A DNA stretch of 64,000 nucleotides from Candidatus Brocadia sinica JPN1 (GCF_000949635.1 NZ_BAFN01000001.1:682001-746000), one strand, 5' to 3'; shown: positions 9,908 through 18,531, counted from the stretch's first letter. A program made the numbers and translations. The notes: generated from the sequence alone by a model not told the origin.

Positions 9908-10291
9908 GTGGAAGAGGTCAAGAAGCGCCTCAACAACAAAGAATGCGTCTATCTTGTTGGTAAGGAGGATGGGCAGGTCGTGGGTTTTGTGTTTGCCTGG
10001 GTGTCGGAGGGTGGGGAGAATTTACACTGGATGGGTTTGGCGCCGGGATACAGGAAAAAGGGATACGGAGAAAAACTCCTGATGGAGACAATAAAGCGCT
10101 TCATGGAAAAAGGCTGCCATGAGGCAAAGCTGTTTACCTATCCTTCCGCAAAGGAGGCATATCACTTTTTCAAAAGTACGGGTTTAAAATTGAGAGGGTT
10201 ACTTAAATTAGACCTATGGCCATTTTTCTGGTCAATTATGCTTTTGCTTCTGACTGTTTTCTCAACGAAAGGGAAATTCTTCTCCTCTTGA
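9908..10291 (+). CDS. GNAT-family N-acetyltransferase, possibly 5'-truncated
   Basis: 127 residues from GTG at 9908. The GNAT acetyl-CoA motif is clear (LAPGYRKKGYGEKLL), preceded by strand VGFVFAWVSEGGENLHWMGL and followed by a C-terminal AKEAYHFFKSTGLK segment. The open frame extends upstream to 9836 with family-like sequence (VERLHFKDIYPVEEVKKRL) but has no ATG, so the usual first ~20 residues appear missing; it may be a truncated copy. The 3' end runs 56 bases into the 3' end of the convergent tex gene, and the last ~25 residues are a hydrophobic tail unlike GNATs, suggesting loss of the native stop. Confidence 0.6.
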   Translation: MEEVKKRLNNKECVYLVGKEDGQVVGFVFAWVSEGGENLHWMGLAPGYRKKGYGEKLLMETIKRFMEKGCHEAKLFTYPSAKEAYHFFKSTGLKLRGLLKLDLWPFFWSIMLLLLTVFSTKGKFFSS

Positions 10292-12383
10292 GATCCACAT
10301 CCAGTACGGTAACATTCACTTTTTGATGAACCTTAACCACATCATTGGGATTTTTTATAAAGCGGTCAGAAAGTTGGCTTATATGTACCAGTCCGTCCTG
10401 ATGAACCCCAATATCAACAAAGGCGCCGAATGCAGTGATGTTAGTTACGACCCCGGGGAGTTTCATACCGGGCATAACATCCTCGATCTTTTCGATCCCT
10501 TTTGTAAAACTAAACGGCTCAAACTTTTCCCGCGGGTCACGACCGGGTTTTGCTAATTCTTTCATGATATCCTGCAATGTCGGTAAACCTACTGAGTCTT
10601 TTACATATCTTGAAAGGTCTATTCTGTTCCGATGATTCTCGTCTCTCATCAAATCGACTACCGAGCAGTTTGTCTCTCTTGCCATGGCATCTACAATATG
10701 ATAACTTTCAGGATGGACAGCGCTCCGGTCGAGAGGGTTTTCTCCATCACTGATGCGAAGAAAACCTGCTGCCTGCTCAAATGCCCTTGCCCCCAATTTA
10801 TTTACCTTTTTCAGCTCCTCCCTGGACCGAAAGGGGCCATGTTCGTTTCGGTACTCAACGATGTTTTTGGCAAGTTGGGGTCCCAGGCCGGAGACATACA
10901 TGAGCAGTTGTTTGCTGGCGGTATTGACCTCGACTCCAACAAGATTTACACAACTGATAACTATGTCATCCAGACTGCGCTTCAGTATTCCCTGATCCAC
11001 GTCGTGCTGGTATTGTCCCACACCAATGGATTTAGGATCTATCTTTACCAGCTCTGCCAGGGGGTCCATAAGCCTTCTCCCGATAGATACTGCCCCCCGT
11101 ACCGTTACATCCTGGTCAGGAAATTCTTCGCGGGCAACGTCTGAAGCGGAATAGACGGATGCTCCACTTTCATTCACCATCACAATCTGAATCTTTCCCG
11201 GGAGGTCGAGTTTTCTCATAAACGACTCGGTTTCCCTTCCTGCGGTACCGTTTCCTATTGCAATGATCTCTACCTCGAATCTTTTACAGAGATTTAGAAT
11301 CTTTGCAGCAGCTTCAGATGCGCCTGCCTCAGACTGATGAGGATATACGGTGTCCGTATGGATCAGTTTTCCCTGTCTGTCCATACATACCACCTTACAT
11401 CCCGTACGAAATCCGGGATCGATGGCAAGGACGTTTTTTTGTCCCAGTGGTGGAGCAAGCAAAAGCTGCCGAAGATTTTCAGCGAAGACTTTAATTGCCC
11501 CTTCATCCGCCCTTTTCTTTGTATCTAAACGTATCTCTGTTTCCATTGATATTGACAGGAGTCTTTTGTAGCAATCGTGCACTGCCATCTTGACTTGCAG
11601 GGAAGCAGCCCCGTTTCCTTTCACAAACAATGATTCAAGTATGGCGAGGGCATCTTCTTCAGGAGGAGTTACCCGCAGTCCCAAAAATCCCTCCTTTTCC
11701 CCGCGCCTCATCGCTAAAATTCTGTGGGATGGGGCCGTCGAAACGGGCTCTTCCCAATCGAAATAATCCTTGTACTTAATCCCGTCCTCTTCCTTACCGG
11801 TAATTACCTTCGTCCTGAAGACACCTTTTGTCAGAAAAAGTTCACGGATTTTTGCCCGGGCATTTTGATCTTCATTAACCCATTCGGCAATAATATCCCG
11901 CGCCCCTCCAAGTGCATCCTCACCGGAATTAACCCCCTTCTCCGCATCCACGTAGGCCTCTGCTACTGCAAACGGATCGGTATCATCCTGTGTGAAGATG
12001 CGCTGAGCCAGTGGTTCTAACCCCTTTTCTCTGGCAATAATTGCCCTGGTACGGCGTTTGGGACGATACGGCAGATATATATCCTCCAGTACCGTCATAG
12101 TCTCTGCTATAAGGATTTTTCCCTTGAGTTCGTCTGTGAGTTGCCCCCTCTCCTCTAAAGACTTAAGAATAGCTTCGCGCCGTTTATCCAGTTCCCTGAG
12201 CTGGTCGAGACGGTCACGAATTGTCATAATGGCGATTTCATCCAGAGAACCAGTGGCTTCCTTTCTGTAGCGTGCAATAAAAGGAACTGTAGCGCCTTCC
12301 TCAAGGAGTAGGGCGGTACCCTGTACTTGCTTTGTTGTCAGATTGAGTTCTTTGGTAATCTGAGAAATGTATTCATTATTCAT
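10236..12383 (-). CDS. tex: Tex-family S1 RNA-binding transcriptional accessory protein
   Basis: 715 residues from ATG at 12383 (AAGGAAAGGATT upstream; an upstream ATG at 12410 has no ribosome site). The order is as in Tex: N-terminal helical domain (VPFIARYRKEATGSLDE), YqgF/RNase H-like domain with NVLAIDPGFRTGCK near residues 325-340, helix-hairpin-helix region (NIVEYRNEHGPFRSREEL), and a C-terminal S1 domain (GVVTNITAFGAFVDIGVHQD) at about 645-710. Tex binds nucleic acid and promotes transcription-complex recycling and RNA turnover. Full length for the family (~720-780). Divergent from the Crp-type gene with a 370-base control region between. Confidence 0.95.
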   Translation of the reverse strand: MNNEYISQITKELNLTTKQVQGTALLLEEGATVPFIARYRKEATGSLDEIAIMTIRDRLDQLRELDKRREAILKSLEERGQLTDELKGKILIAETMTVLEDIYLPYRPKRRTRAIIAREKGLEPLAQRIFTQDDTDPFAVAEAYVDAEKGVNSGEDALGGARDIIAEWVNEDQNARAKIRELFLTKGVFRTKVITGKEEDGIKYKDYFDWEEPVSTAPSHRILAMRRGEKEGFLGLRVTPPEEDALAILESLFVKGNGAASLQVKMAVHDCYKRLLSISMETEIRLDTKKRADEGAIKVFAENLRQLLLAPPLGQKNVLAIDPGFRTGCKVVCMDRQGKLIHTDTVYPHQSEAGASEAAAKILNLCKRFEVEIIAIGNGTAGRETESFMRKLDLPGKIQIVMVNESGASVYSASDVAREEFPDQDVTVRGAVSIGRRLMDPLAELVKIDPKSIGVGQYQHDVDQGILKRSLDDIVISCVNLVGVEVNTASKQLLMYVSGLGPQLAKNIVEYRNEHGPFRSREELKKVNKLGARAFEQAAGFLRISDGENPLDRSAVHPESYHIVDAMARETNCSVVDLMRDENHRNRIDLSRYVKDSVGLPTLQDIMKELAKPGRDPREKFEPFSFTKGIEKIEDVMPGMKLPGVVTNITAFGAFVDIGVHQDGLVHISQLSDRFIKNPNDVVKVHQKVNVTVLDVDLKRRRISLSLRKQSEAKA

Positions 12384-12522
12384 AATAATCCTTTCCTTAT
12401 GCTGCGCCAACGTACTTTCATTGAATCATTGAAGATGATAATACAGATTTTCCCTAAATCGCTTCAACGATCCTTTTGTTTCCCTGTCATTTCCTTTCAT
12501 CTTGTATGAGAAAGTGTATCAT

Positions 12523-12563
12523 GGCACACTTGTGTGACGTCACACTTCTGTAACATGACACAG
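12523..12563. promoter_or_regulatory. Tandem palindromic operators between tex and the Crp-type gene
   Basis: Two palindromes in 41 bases: GTGTGACGTCACAC (12532-12545, perfect 14-bp) and TGTAACATGACACA (12549-12562, imperfect). A block matching 30 of 41 positions, including both half-site sets, is found at 23382-23422. The block lies 140 bases upstream of tex and 190 upstream of the Crp-type gene. Conservation of two sites with identical spacing at two loci suggests operators for one regulator; which one is inference. Confidence 0.6.
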
Positions 12564-12752
12564 TTTTACATAGCCATCTATACAATCACATTTTTATCTT
12601 TTTGTATTCATCCATCGTCACAATTGTAATAAAGAGCAGGTTTTATAACAAAACAATTCTTTGATATTTTCCCTCCATATTTTCTGGCATCTACCTTGCG
12701 CATCCGAAACGAACCAATCAAATTTCATAATATATTGACAAAATGAAAATGC

Positions 12753-13433
12753 ATGAATGAAGTGAAAAAATTTGATCTGACGACACGGTTAAAAAATGTA
12801 CCTCTGTTTAGTCCTTTTAGTGATAAACAGTTGGACATGCTTTCTAAAGTTGGGATAATCAAGAGTCTCAGGAAGGATTGTACAATTGTATATCAGAACG
12901 GACCCGGAGATTCATTTTACATTGTTTTATCCGGTCGTGTAAAAGTAACCATCTTAAATGAAAACGGTAAAGAAATCGTCCTTTCCATTTTACAAGCAGG
13001 CGATTTTTTCGGCGAGTTATCCCTCCTGGACAATGCACCTCGATCAGCAAGCGTAATTGCCGTAGAAGACACCTCGTTGTTTTTACTTACCCGGAACCGA
13101 TTTTGTCAATTGATAACGGACCACACTGATATAGTAAAAATAATCCTCAGGGAAATTTGCATCCGTTTAAGGAACGCCAACGGAAAAATTGAAAGTTTTG
13201 CCTTTTTAGATGTTTATGGAAGAACGATCAGGGTGCTTCAACAACTGGCCCATAATCAGGGAATAAAGACAGGCAATAGCATAACGATTCTAAACGCCCC
13301 CAGTCATCAAGAGCTTTCCTCTATGGTTGGCACATCGCGAGAGACGATTACAAGAATTATCAAGATATTAAAGAAAAACAAAACCCTTATTTCTTATAAG
13401 GGAAGAAAAATTGTTCTGAGTGGAATTACGTAA
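12753..13433 (+). CDS. Crp/Fnr-family transcriptional regulator, CRP-like
   Basis: 226 residues. The cyclic-nucleotide-binding fold covers about residues 15-130, with the phosphate-binding cassette GDFFGELSLLDNAPRSASV close to that of E. coli CRP (Arg and Ser present). The winged-helix domain covers about 150-222, with recognition helix MVGTSRETITRIIK. The RETxxR positions match those by which CRP reads TGTGA half-sites. The N-terminal cysteine cluster of FNR is absent, so Fe-S oxygen sensing is unlikely. Start at ATG 12753 gives a normal length; no good Shine-Dalgarno is seen. A perfect TGTGA-N6-TCACA site lies 50 bases past the stop. Confidence 0.9.
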   Translation: MNEVKKFDLTTRLKNVPLFSPFSDKQLDMLSKVGIIKSLRKDCTIVYQNGPGDSFYIVLSGRVKVTILNENGKEIVLSILQAGDFFGELSLLDNAPRSASVIAVEDTSLFLLTRNRFCQLITDHTDIVKIILREICIRLRNANGKIESFAFLDVYGRTIRVLQQLAHNQGIKTGNSITILNAPSHQELSSMVGTSRETITRIIKILKKNKTLISYKGRKIVLSGIT

Positions 13434-13483
13434 TGTAATTTGGCTAATCTGTCTTTTACGATTTTAAAAATATTTTTTAAAAT

Positions 13484-13499
13484 TGTGATATACATCACA
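13484..13499. promoter_or_regulatory. CRP-type binding site TGTGA-N6-TCACA
   Basis: TGTGATATACATCACA has both half-sites perfect with the CRP spacing of six. It lies just downstream of a gene for a regulator with a CRP-like recognition helix, 93 bases upstream of a 22-codon membrane peptide. Function is inferred from consensus. Confidence 0.6.
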
Positions 13500-13591
13500 T
13501 ACAGCATTGAAAGAATTTCATATCATGTTGTCCAAATGAAACGGAGAAGTAATGTCTTTGTCAATTTTACCTTAAGAGAAAGGATGGACAC

Positions 13592-13660
13592 ATGAGCGCT
13601 TTTTTTGTTTTTATAATAATCAGTACCCTGATTTCTTTGGTAATGGTAATACTCCTGTAA
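13592..13660 (+). CDS. Putative 22-residue single-pass membrane peptide
   Basis: ATG at 13592 is preceded by AGAAAGGATGGACAC (ribosome site AAAGGA). The reading MSAFFVFIIISTLISLVMVI plus two leucines is one continuous transmembrane helix, then TAA. A still smaller frame, MSLSILP at 13552-13575, also has a ribosome site (GGAGAAGTA). With a CRP-type site upstream this looks like a small regulated membrane protein or accessory subunit of the CydX/KdpF size class; no homologue is claimed. Too short for routine gene callers. Confidence 0.45.
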   Translation: MSAFFVFIIISTLISLVMVILL

Positions 13661-13695
13661 GAGTTCAGGATTTTTACAAAAGGGAGAAATTCCCC

Positions 13696-13803
13696 ATGTC
13701 CGACAGATGCGATGTGACAGAGAATATCCAGCTTGCTCTTGAATTGTTTGCCAGGAAAGGGCTGCTGGAGAAGATTGTCAGAGGCAGGCGAGGCAGGCGC
13801 TGA
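13696..13803 (+). CDS. Putative 35-residue protein of unknown function
   Basis: ATG at 13696 with AAAAGGGAG about nine bases upstream. The product MSDRCDVTENIQLALELFAR continues KGLLEKIVRGRRGRR. The centre is an amphipathic helix resembling a short winged-helix fragment; the C-terminus is arginine-rich and encoded by a short direct repeat (GGCAGGCGA/GGCAGGCGC). It follows the membrane peptide by 35 bases and precedes a terminator-like hairpin at 13904, so the two small frames could form one transcript. Unrecognised; could be a remnant. Confidence 0.3.
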   Translation: MSDRCDVTENIQLALELFARKGLLEKIVRGRRGRR

Positions 13804-13903
13804 AATGTATCGGGACTAACCGCTGTTATCATGACATTGAACACAGAGTGATTTGCTGAAGAATAAAATCCGCACATATTTTTTATTATGCTGTGTCAAA
13901 AGA

Positions 13904-13931
13904 AAAAGCCACTCATCACCAAGTGGCTTTT
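13904..13931. terminator. Rho-independent terminator-like hairpin
   Basis: Stem AAAAGCCACT / AGTGGCTTTT with an eight-base loop. Flanking A and T runs make it usable in either direction. It closes the crp-small-ORF region. The remaining bases to tatA (13932-14218) show no gene. Confidence 0.7.
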
Positions 13932-14218
13932 GGATTGTGATACTCCTGAATGAGCTGAACGCTGACAGCCGAGGGCTCCAAGTCTTGCTTTACTTATATC
14001 TTCCCACCCTTCTTCCCTTGCATCCCATCTTTCCATGATTTGCCCGCTTACTGCGCCATGTCAGCCTTTGTCTTCTCTTGTCTCTCATTGTTAAATTACC
14101 CCTATTTTAAAAATTGAATTTGAATCGGTCTTCTGCAATCATTCACCCAAAATGTCGACGTAGGTACACGTTGCCCCGTGTCCTATAATGTAATTCCAGA
14201 ATATACATTTTACACTAG

Positions 14219-14446
14219 TTATTTGCTTTCCTGCTTGGTGGCGTCCTTTTCAGACTCTATCTTCTTCGCAGGTTTACTACTCGATTCCTCTACATCTTCC
14301 TCGACTCCCTTTACTCCTTTCTTAAATTCAACGATGCCCCGCCCCAGGGATTTCATAACTTCCGGAAGTCTTTTACCAAAGATCAGAAGAGCCACAATCA
14401 GGATGATAAGCCATTCCCAACCACCTGGCATACTAAACATATTCAT
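14219..14446 (-). CDS. tatA: Sec-independent translocase subunit TatA/E family
   Basis: 75 residues: a short periplasmic N-terminus, one membrane helix (WEWLIILIVALLIFGKRL) with the conserved FGKRLPE hinge, an amphipathic helix (VMKSLGRGIVEFKKGV), and a charged acidic/lysine tail. This is the standard TatA layout and length. TatA oligomers form the pore for folded twin-arginine substrates. No tatB or tatC adjoins, so Tat genes are dispersed here. ATG at 14446 is preceded by AAGGAGGCATGA-type spacing (GGAGG). Confidence 0.92.
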   Translation of the reverse strand: MNMFSMPGGWEWLIILIVALLIFGKRLPEVMKSLGRGIVEFKKGVKGVEEDVEESSSKPAKKIESEKDATKQESK

Positions 14447-14819
14447 GCCTCCTTATAAAAAATTCTCTATAATACCAAAATTATATCATTGGACTGATGA
14501 AAATCAACGAATTTGTTTTTGGGAAAAACACCAGTTCATCAGGGTCAGGAATCGATGATTCGGTATTGCAGCCAGCATAGCATTTCATGAAAGTGTCTCT
14601 ATCCGTATCATCATTGTGAGCAACAGCAAAACAATCTGAAGTCTTTTAGAAACAAGAGATTGCTTCTTTGCTCCACTCCTCGCAAAAACAATTTTTTACG
14701 TATATATTTTACTGAAACGCTATACTCGTTAGCGAGGTGGAGTAACCACGACAAGATTCTGAAACAAGTTCAGAATAACAAATAACAGTGCCGTGTCATT
14801 GCCGAAATTGGTTCAGTTG
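14447..14819. other. Intergenic region with inverted repeat, no gene seen
   Basis: Contains the imperfect inverted phrases TTGCTCCACTCCTCGC (about 14667-14682) and GCGAGGTGGAGTAA (about 14733-14746) around an A+T-rich core, a small palindromic element. No reading frame of interest. Confidence 0.4.
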
Positions 14820-15824
14820 CTAATTATTGCTGTTTCTGTAAGGTCTTATTTCCCTCAGCGTTTTTACAAGACGTGAAATATCTTCAGGGAGGTCTACCTG
14901 GAATTCCATTTTCTTATTCTGAATAGGATGGAAAAACCCTATCCTGTGCGCATGGAGCGCCTGTCTCTCGATAATTGGCATTTCTCCGGATTCTCTTTCC
15001 TTCTCCAGCAGGTCGGAAAGATAGCATGATTCATGGTTACTATACATAAAATCAGCAACAACCGGATGCCCAATCGACCGCATGTGTACACGGATTTGAT
15101 GTGTCCGTCCCGTCTTTGGCATTATTCTTACCAGGGTATAACCACGGAACCGTTCCATTACCTCATAGATAGACACAGCCTCTTTGCCGTTATCGCGTCT
15201 TACGGCCATTTTTTGCCGGTCTGTTTTATGCCTTCCAATAGGTAAATGAATCTCGTCGGAATCAAACATAATCTCGCCTTCGACCACGGCAATATATTCC
15301 TTTTTTACATAGCGTTTTTCAAACTGCATGGCAATATGGGAATGGACGGCATCGCTCTTGATTACCAGCATAATCCCGCTTGTATCTCTATCCAGCCTAT
15401 GCACAATGCCCGCTTTTAATGGCCCGTTGGCTTGGGAAAGATTCTGACAGTAAAAGGCTAATGCGTTAACAAGGGTGCCGGAAGGATGGCCGCCCGCAGG
15501 ATGCACAACCATATCGTACGGTTTGTTAATGAGCATCAAATAATCATCTTCATACACAATATTTAAGGGTATCTCCTCAGGGACGATCTTGCTTTCTTCA
15601 AGAACAGGCACATGGACGGAAATACAGTCTCCCTTCTGGATATCATAGCTGCTTTTGACCGTATGTCCATTGACCAGTACAGCCCCTTCTTTTATTAACT
15701 TCTGAATAAAAGTCCTGGAATAATCGGGAAGACGCGAGGCAAGGTATTGATCAATCCTTTTGTCTTCAAATACCTTTTTTATATCAAAGGTTACCTCTTT
15801 TACTTGCGAAATTTCCTGCTCCAT
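14820..15824 (-). CDS. rluD: Ribosomal large subunit pseudouridine synthase, RluD/RluA family
   Basis: 334 residues from ATG at 15824; a longer frame to 15872 would overlap the upstream gene, whereas 15824 lies five bases after that gene's stop, implying translational coupling. N-terminal S4 domain (RIDQYLASRLPDYSRTFIQK, then VLVNGHTVK) at about 12-75. Catalytic domain follows with HRLDRDTSGIML, whose Asp (about residue 140) is the catalytic residue of all such synthases, and the TGRTHQIRVHM motif. It isomerises uridines in 23S rRNA (RluD: helix 69). Assignment to RluD rather than RluC rests on the S4 domain and general resemblance. Confidence 0.88.
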   Translation of the reverse strand: MEQEISQVKEVTFDIKKVFEDKRIDQYLASRLPDYSRTFIQKLIKEGAVLVNGHTVKSSYDIQKGDCISVHVPVLEESKIVPEEIPLNIVYEDDYLMLINKPYDMVVHPAGGHPSGTLVNALAFYCQNLSQANGPLKAGIVHRLDRDTSGIMLVIKSDAVHSHIAMQFEKRYVKKEYIAVVEGEIMFDSDEIHLPIGRHKTDRQKMAVRRDNGKEAVSIYEVMERFRGYTLVRIMPKTGRTHQIRVHMRSIGHPVVADFMYSNHESCYLSDLLEKERESGEMPIIERQALHAHRIGFFHPIQNKKMEFQVDLPEDISRLVKTLREIRPYRNSNN

Positions 15825-15829
15825 AGTTA

Positions 15830-16480
15830 TTACCGGATTACAGATAAACGATACTGCGCCATTGTAGCCCAATTGCTGTTTGGAGAGAGTTCAAGTGCTT
15901 TGGTATATGAGCGGATTGCATCGGTTGTCTGACCTAACTTTTCGTAACAACGACCAGCGTCCCAGCTTCCTTGTGCGACGAGAAAATTATTACCGGCAAC
16001 TACAATGTCCTCAAATTGTTTTACCGCCTCCTGGAAAAGCCCTTTTTCCTCATAGGCATACCCCAGAGATTGCTTTACAATGGGTGCCAGGGAATGGCTG
16101 CTATACTTCTCCAGAAAATCATTGTACATGCGAATAGCATCATCATAGTTCTTCAGGCGATAATAAATATTTCCCAGCTCAAATACTACCCATGGAGCAG
16201 CGCTGGAAGAAGGTATCGTATCTTTCATATATTTGTAAGCATCAGCTGCAGTGCTCAAAGCCGCAGTTTTGTCCTTTTCATCCTTTCCCTGTTGTACCGT
16301 CATTGCCAGATCGTTATTGATTTTCCACAGATTTTGCCACGCAACCTCCGTCTTTCTGGCCTTTTCTGTGGTGAAAAAAGCAGTTCCTCCACCAGCAGCA
16401 ATTGCAACACCAACACCTATTCCAATATAGACCTTATATTTATTCAGCGTTTTTAAAATATTTACAGTAGCTTCTTTCAT
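15830..16480 (-). CDS. Membrane-anchored TPR protein (YfgM/ancillary translocon-like)
   Basis: 216 residues. A single membrane helix near residues 17-37 (YIGIGVGVAIAAGGGTAFF), then a mostly helical body with three or four TPR units (PWVVFELGNIYYRLKNYDDA; LAPIVKQSLGYAYEEKGLFQ; GSWDAGRCYEKLGQTTDAIR). The layout resembles YfgM, which assists periplasmic chaperone networks at the Sec translocon; that match is by layout only. It is the first gene of a two-gene unit with the pseudouridine synthase, five bases apart. Confidence 0.75.
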   Translation of the reverse strand: MKEATVNILKTLNKYKVYIGIGVGVAIAAGGGTAFFTTEKARKTEVAWQNLWKINNDLAMTVQQGKDEKDKTAALSTAADAYKYMKDTIPSSSAAPWVVFELGNIYYRLKNYDDAIRMYNDFLEKYSSHSLAPIVKQSLGYAYEEKGLFQEAVKQFEDIVVAGNNFLVAQGSWDAGRCYEKLGQTTDAIRSYTKALELSPNSNWATMAQYRLSVIR

Positions 16481-16551
16481 TTTTCTTCTTTCTACAATTT
16501 AAACACCCAAAATACCGCTTAAATAAAATGAAATTTCCTTGCACAATCAAG

Positions 16552-17193
16552 TTATAAACCAACTAAAAATTCCGCCTCTTTAAAAATTTCCTGAATATCT
16601 TTTTCTTCCAAACCCGCCCCGCGTGCAATGCATTCGGCGCGGTTCCGGTCTAACAAATCGTCAGGCGTATGTGAATCGGAACCAAAAACAAGTTTTGCCC
16701 CAACCTTCTTTGCCATTTTAACTACGTGTCCATTTGCATAAGCATGCCCTTTCCTGCCGGAGATTTCCAATCTGACCCCCTTGCTTTTAGCGAGATTCGC
16801 ATCGTCTTCTGTAATAAGACCGGGATGTACCAGGATATCAGCGCCGGCCTCTATTGCTGCCCGATTTGTCCCCGGCAGCACGGGTTCGGTAATAGTCTCG
16901 CCATGCACCAGCACAATGAATGCACCTAATGTTTTTGCCCGTTTTACCATGGATTTTATATGCTCCGGACGAAGATGGGTCAATTCAACCCCGCCATACA
17001 CCTTGATTTTAGAAACAGATGCTATTTCCTTACATGCCTTCAGGACGTTCGGAATTACTATATCAATATTTGAATAGTCGACATGATCCGTTATTACCAG
17101 CCCTCGAAACCCCTTGGCCTCGCAACGACGGATTAACTCAGCTGGTAAAAGTACGCCATCAGAAAATAACGTATGTGTGTGCAAGTCAATCAT
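16552..17193 (-). CDS. PHP-domain phosphoesterase (histidinol phosphatase-like)
   Basis: 213 residues starting MIDLHTHTLFSDG, the first metal-binding motif of PHP proteins (HxH). Further metal ligands: ITDHVDYSN (about residue 36), GGVELTHL, VLVHGET, ILVHPGL and C-terminal FGSDSHTPDD. All expected His/Asp/Glu ligands appear present, so it should be an active trinuclear-metal phosphoesterase. The short single-domain form is typical of YcdX/histidinol-phosphatase relatives; the natural substrate cannot be told and no his genes adjoin. It lies just downstream of the tRNA-Arg gene on the same strand. Confidence 0.85.
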   Translation of the reverse strand: MIDLHTHTLFSDGVLLPAELIRRCEAKGFRGLVITDHVDYSNIDIVIPNVLKACKEIASVSKIKVYGGVELTHLRPEHIKSMVKRAKTLGAFIVLVHGETITEPVLPGTNRAAIEAGADILVHPGLITEDDANLAKSKGVRLEISGRKGHAYANGHVVKMAKKVGAKLVFGSDSHTPDDLLDRNRAECIARGAGLEEKDIQEIFKEAEFLVGL

Positions 17194-17226
17194 CTGCGAA
17201 GGCCAATCGCCGATAAAAAATTTTAA

Positions 17227-17300
17227 TGCGCCCGAGACGATTTGAACGTCTGACCTACGGTTTAGGAAACCGTCGCTCTATCCTGCTGAGCTACGGGCGC
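17227..17300 (-). tRNA. tRNA-Arg (anticodon CCU)
   Basis: The minus strand folds as a full cloverleaf: acceptor GCGCCCG / CGGGCGC, D-arm GCTC...GAGC, anticodon stem ACGGT / ACCGT around loop TTCCTAA, variable AGGTC, T-arm AGACG TTCAAAT CGTCT, discriminator A. CCA is not encoded. The anticodon CCU reads AGG. The following 281 bases to the TPR lipoprotein gene hold no gene I can see. Confidence 0.95.
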
Positions 17301-17581
17301 ATTGGATTATTGCAAGTCATTCCTGTCCAGGAAAACAAGGACAACCGAGCGAAAATCAGATAGTTTAAAAGAATAAATTATAGCCTTAAGTAAAAAAAAA
17401 TCAACATCATTCCATCTCGTCCGGTCATTTCCACCTCACACGAAGAATTCAATTGAAGTAGAGAATGCTTCATATTACAATGCAATGACATTATAGATAC
17501 GTCTTGTTTATTCTGGCAAACGAAGGAAATAAGCCGGTGTGTTTTGTTGTAACGAACGAAATGACAAGGGAGAGAAACGGT

Positions 17582-18286
17582 ATGCTTTTTCTTATTCGAT
17601 ACATCCCATTATTGCTTCTTCCCGGTATATTTATAGCCGCCGGTTGTGGTGTACAGGACCCTGATTACTACAACCGCCAGGGCGTTTCCTTGGATAGTCA
17701 GGGCAAGGTTGATGATGCCATCGCTGAATACAGGAAGGCATTGAGGATAGAGCCCTATAACAGAGAGGCGCATTACAACCTCGCAGTAGCCTACCACAAA
17801 AAAGGGTTGTACACAGAAGCTATTGAGGAATACAAAACCGTATTGGGACTCTATCCAAATGACCCTGAGACCCTCTATAATCTTGGTGCGATATATGCAC
17901 GAAACAACATGCAGGATGCAGCTATTTTTGCCTGGGAAAAGGCGGTGGAATTAAAGCCAAATTTTACAGAAGCACATTACGTTTTAGGATTTACCTATGC
18001 TCAGAAAAAGCAATTTGACGAAGCCATTAAAGAGTATAAGAAGGTTATTGAAAAAAAACCAGATGATGCAGTTACCCATAACAACCTGGGAGTTGCTTAC
18101 ACCGAAAAAGGGTTACTGGATGAGGCTATTGATGAGTTAAGGAAATCTGTCAAAATTAATCCGGCAATGGCAATGACCCACAAAAATCTTGAATTTGCCT
18201 ATAGAAAGAAGGGGATGGAAAAGGAAGCTCAAAACGAACTCAAACTTTATGAGGAATTAATGAAAAGGGGGAATCAGCCGCAATAA
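17582..18286 (+). CDS. TPR lipoprotein
   Basis: 234 residues from ATG at 17582, chosen because GGGAGAG sits seven bases upstream and the product begins directly with a lipoprotein signal peptide (MLFLIRYIPLLLLPG, lipobox IAAGC). The mature protein is five or six TPR units (YNRQGVSLDSQGKVDDAIAE; AHYNLAVAYHKKGLYTEAIE; THNNLGVAYTEKGLLDEAID). Predicted anchored to a membrane by the cysteine lipid and acting as a protein-protein scaffold. Same design as the lipoprotein at 24674, suggesting a paralogous set. No operon partner. Confidence 0.82.
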   Translation: MLFLIRYIPLLLLPGIFIAAGCGVQDPDYYNRQGVSLDSQGKVDDAIAEYRKALRIEPYNREAHYNLAVAYHKKGLYTEAIEEYKTVLGLYPNDPETLYNLGAIYARNNMQDAAIFAWEKAVELKPNFTEAHYVLGFTYAQKKQFDEAIKEYKKVIEKKPDDAVTHNNLGVAYTEKGLLDEAIDELRKSVKINPAMAMTHKNLEFAYRKKGMEKEAQNELKLYEELMKRGNQPQ

Positions 18287-18321
18287 AAGAGTTTCATTGT
18301 CTGTTGGTAAAACTCTGAGCA

Positions 18322-18531
18322 CTACTTCACCGGGTCATACCCGGAATCACCAAAGGGATGGCATCTCAGTACACGCCATATGCCCAGGCAAATTCCCCAA
18401 ATAACACCTTTTTTTTCCACTGCATCGATCATGTATTGAGAACAGGTAGGTTCAAACCGGCAGGAAGGATGAAAAAGGGGTGAAATGATACCTTGATAAA
18501 TCCGGAGGAGTTTAATGACGATAAATTTCAT
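18322..18531 (-). CDS. yidD: Membrane protein insertion efficiency factor YidD
   Basis: 69 residues from ATG at 18531 (MKFIVIKLLRIYQGIISPLF). Family hallmarks present: an amphipathic N-terminus, three cysteines in CRFEPTCSQYMIDAVEKKG, and RCHPFGDSGYDPV at the C-terminus. YidD assists YidC-dependent membrane insertion. It overlaps the end of rnpA by 20 bases, the standard rnpA-yidD arrangement; longer in-frame starts would intrude deeper into rnpA. Confidence 0.93.
   Translation of the reverse strand: MKFIVIKLLRIYQGIISPLFHPSCRFEPTCSQYMIDAVEKKGVIWGICLGIWRVLRCHPFGDSGYDPVK

Noticed and set aside
17212-17219. Another exact GCCGATAA
   Set aside because: No -35 match and no gene suitably placed on that strand; probably chance, and a caution for the gvpA site.
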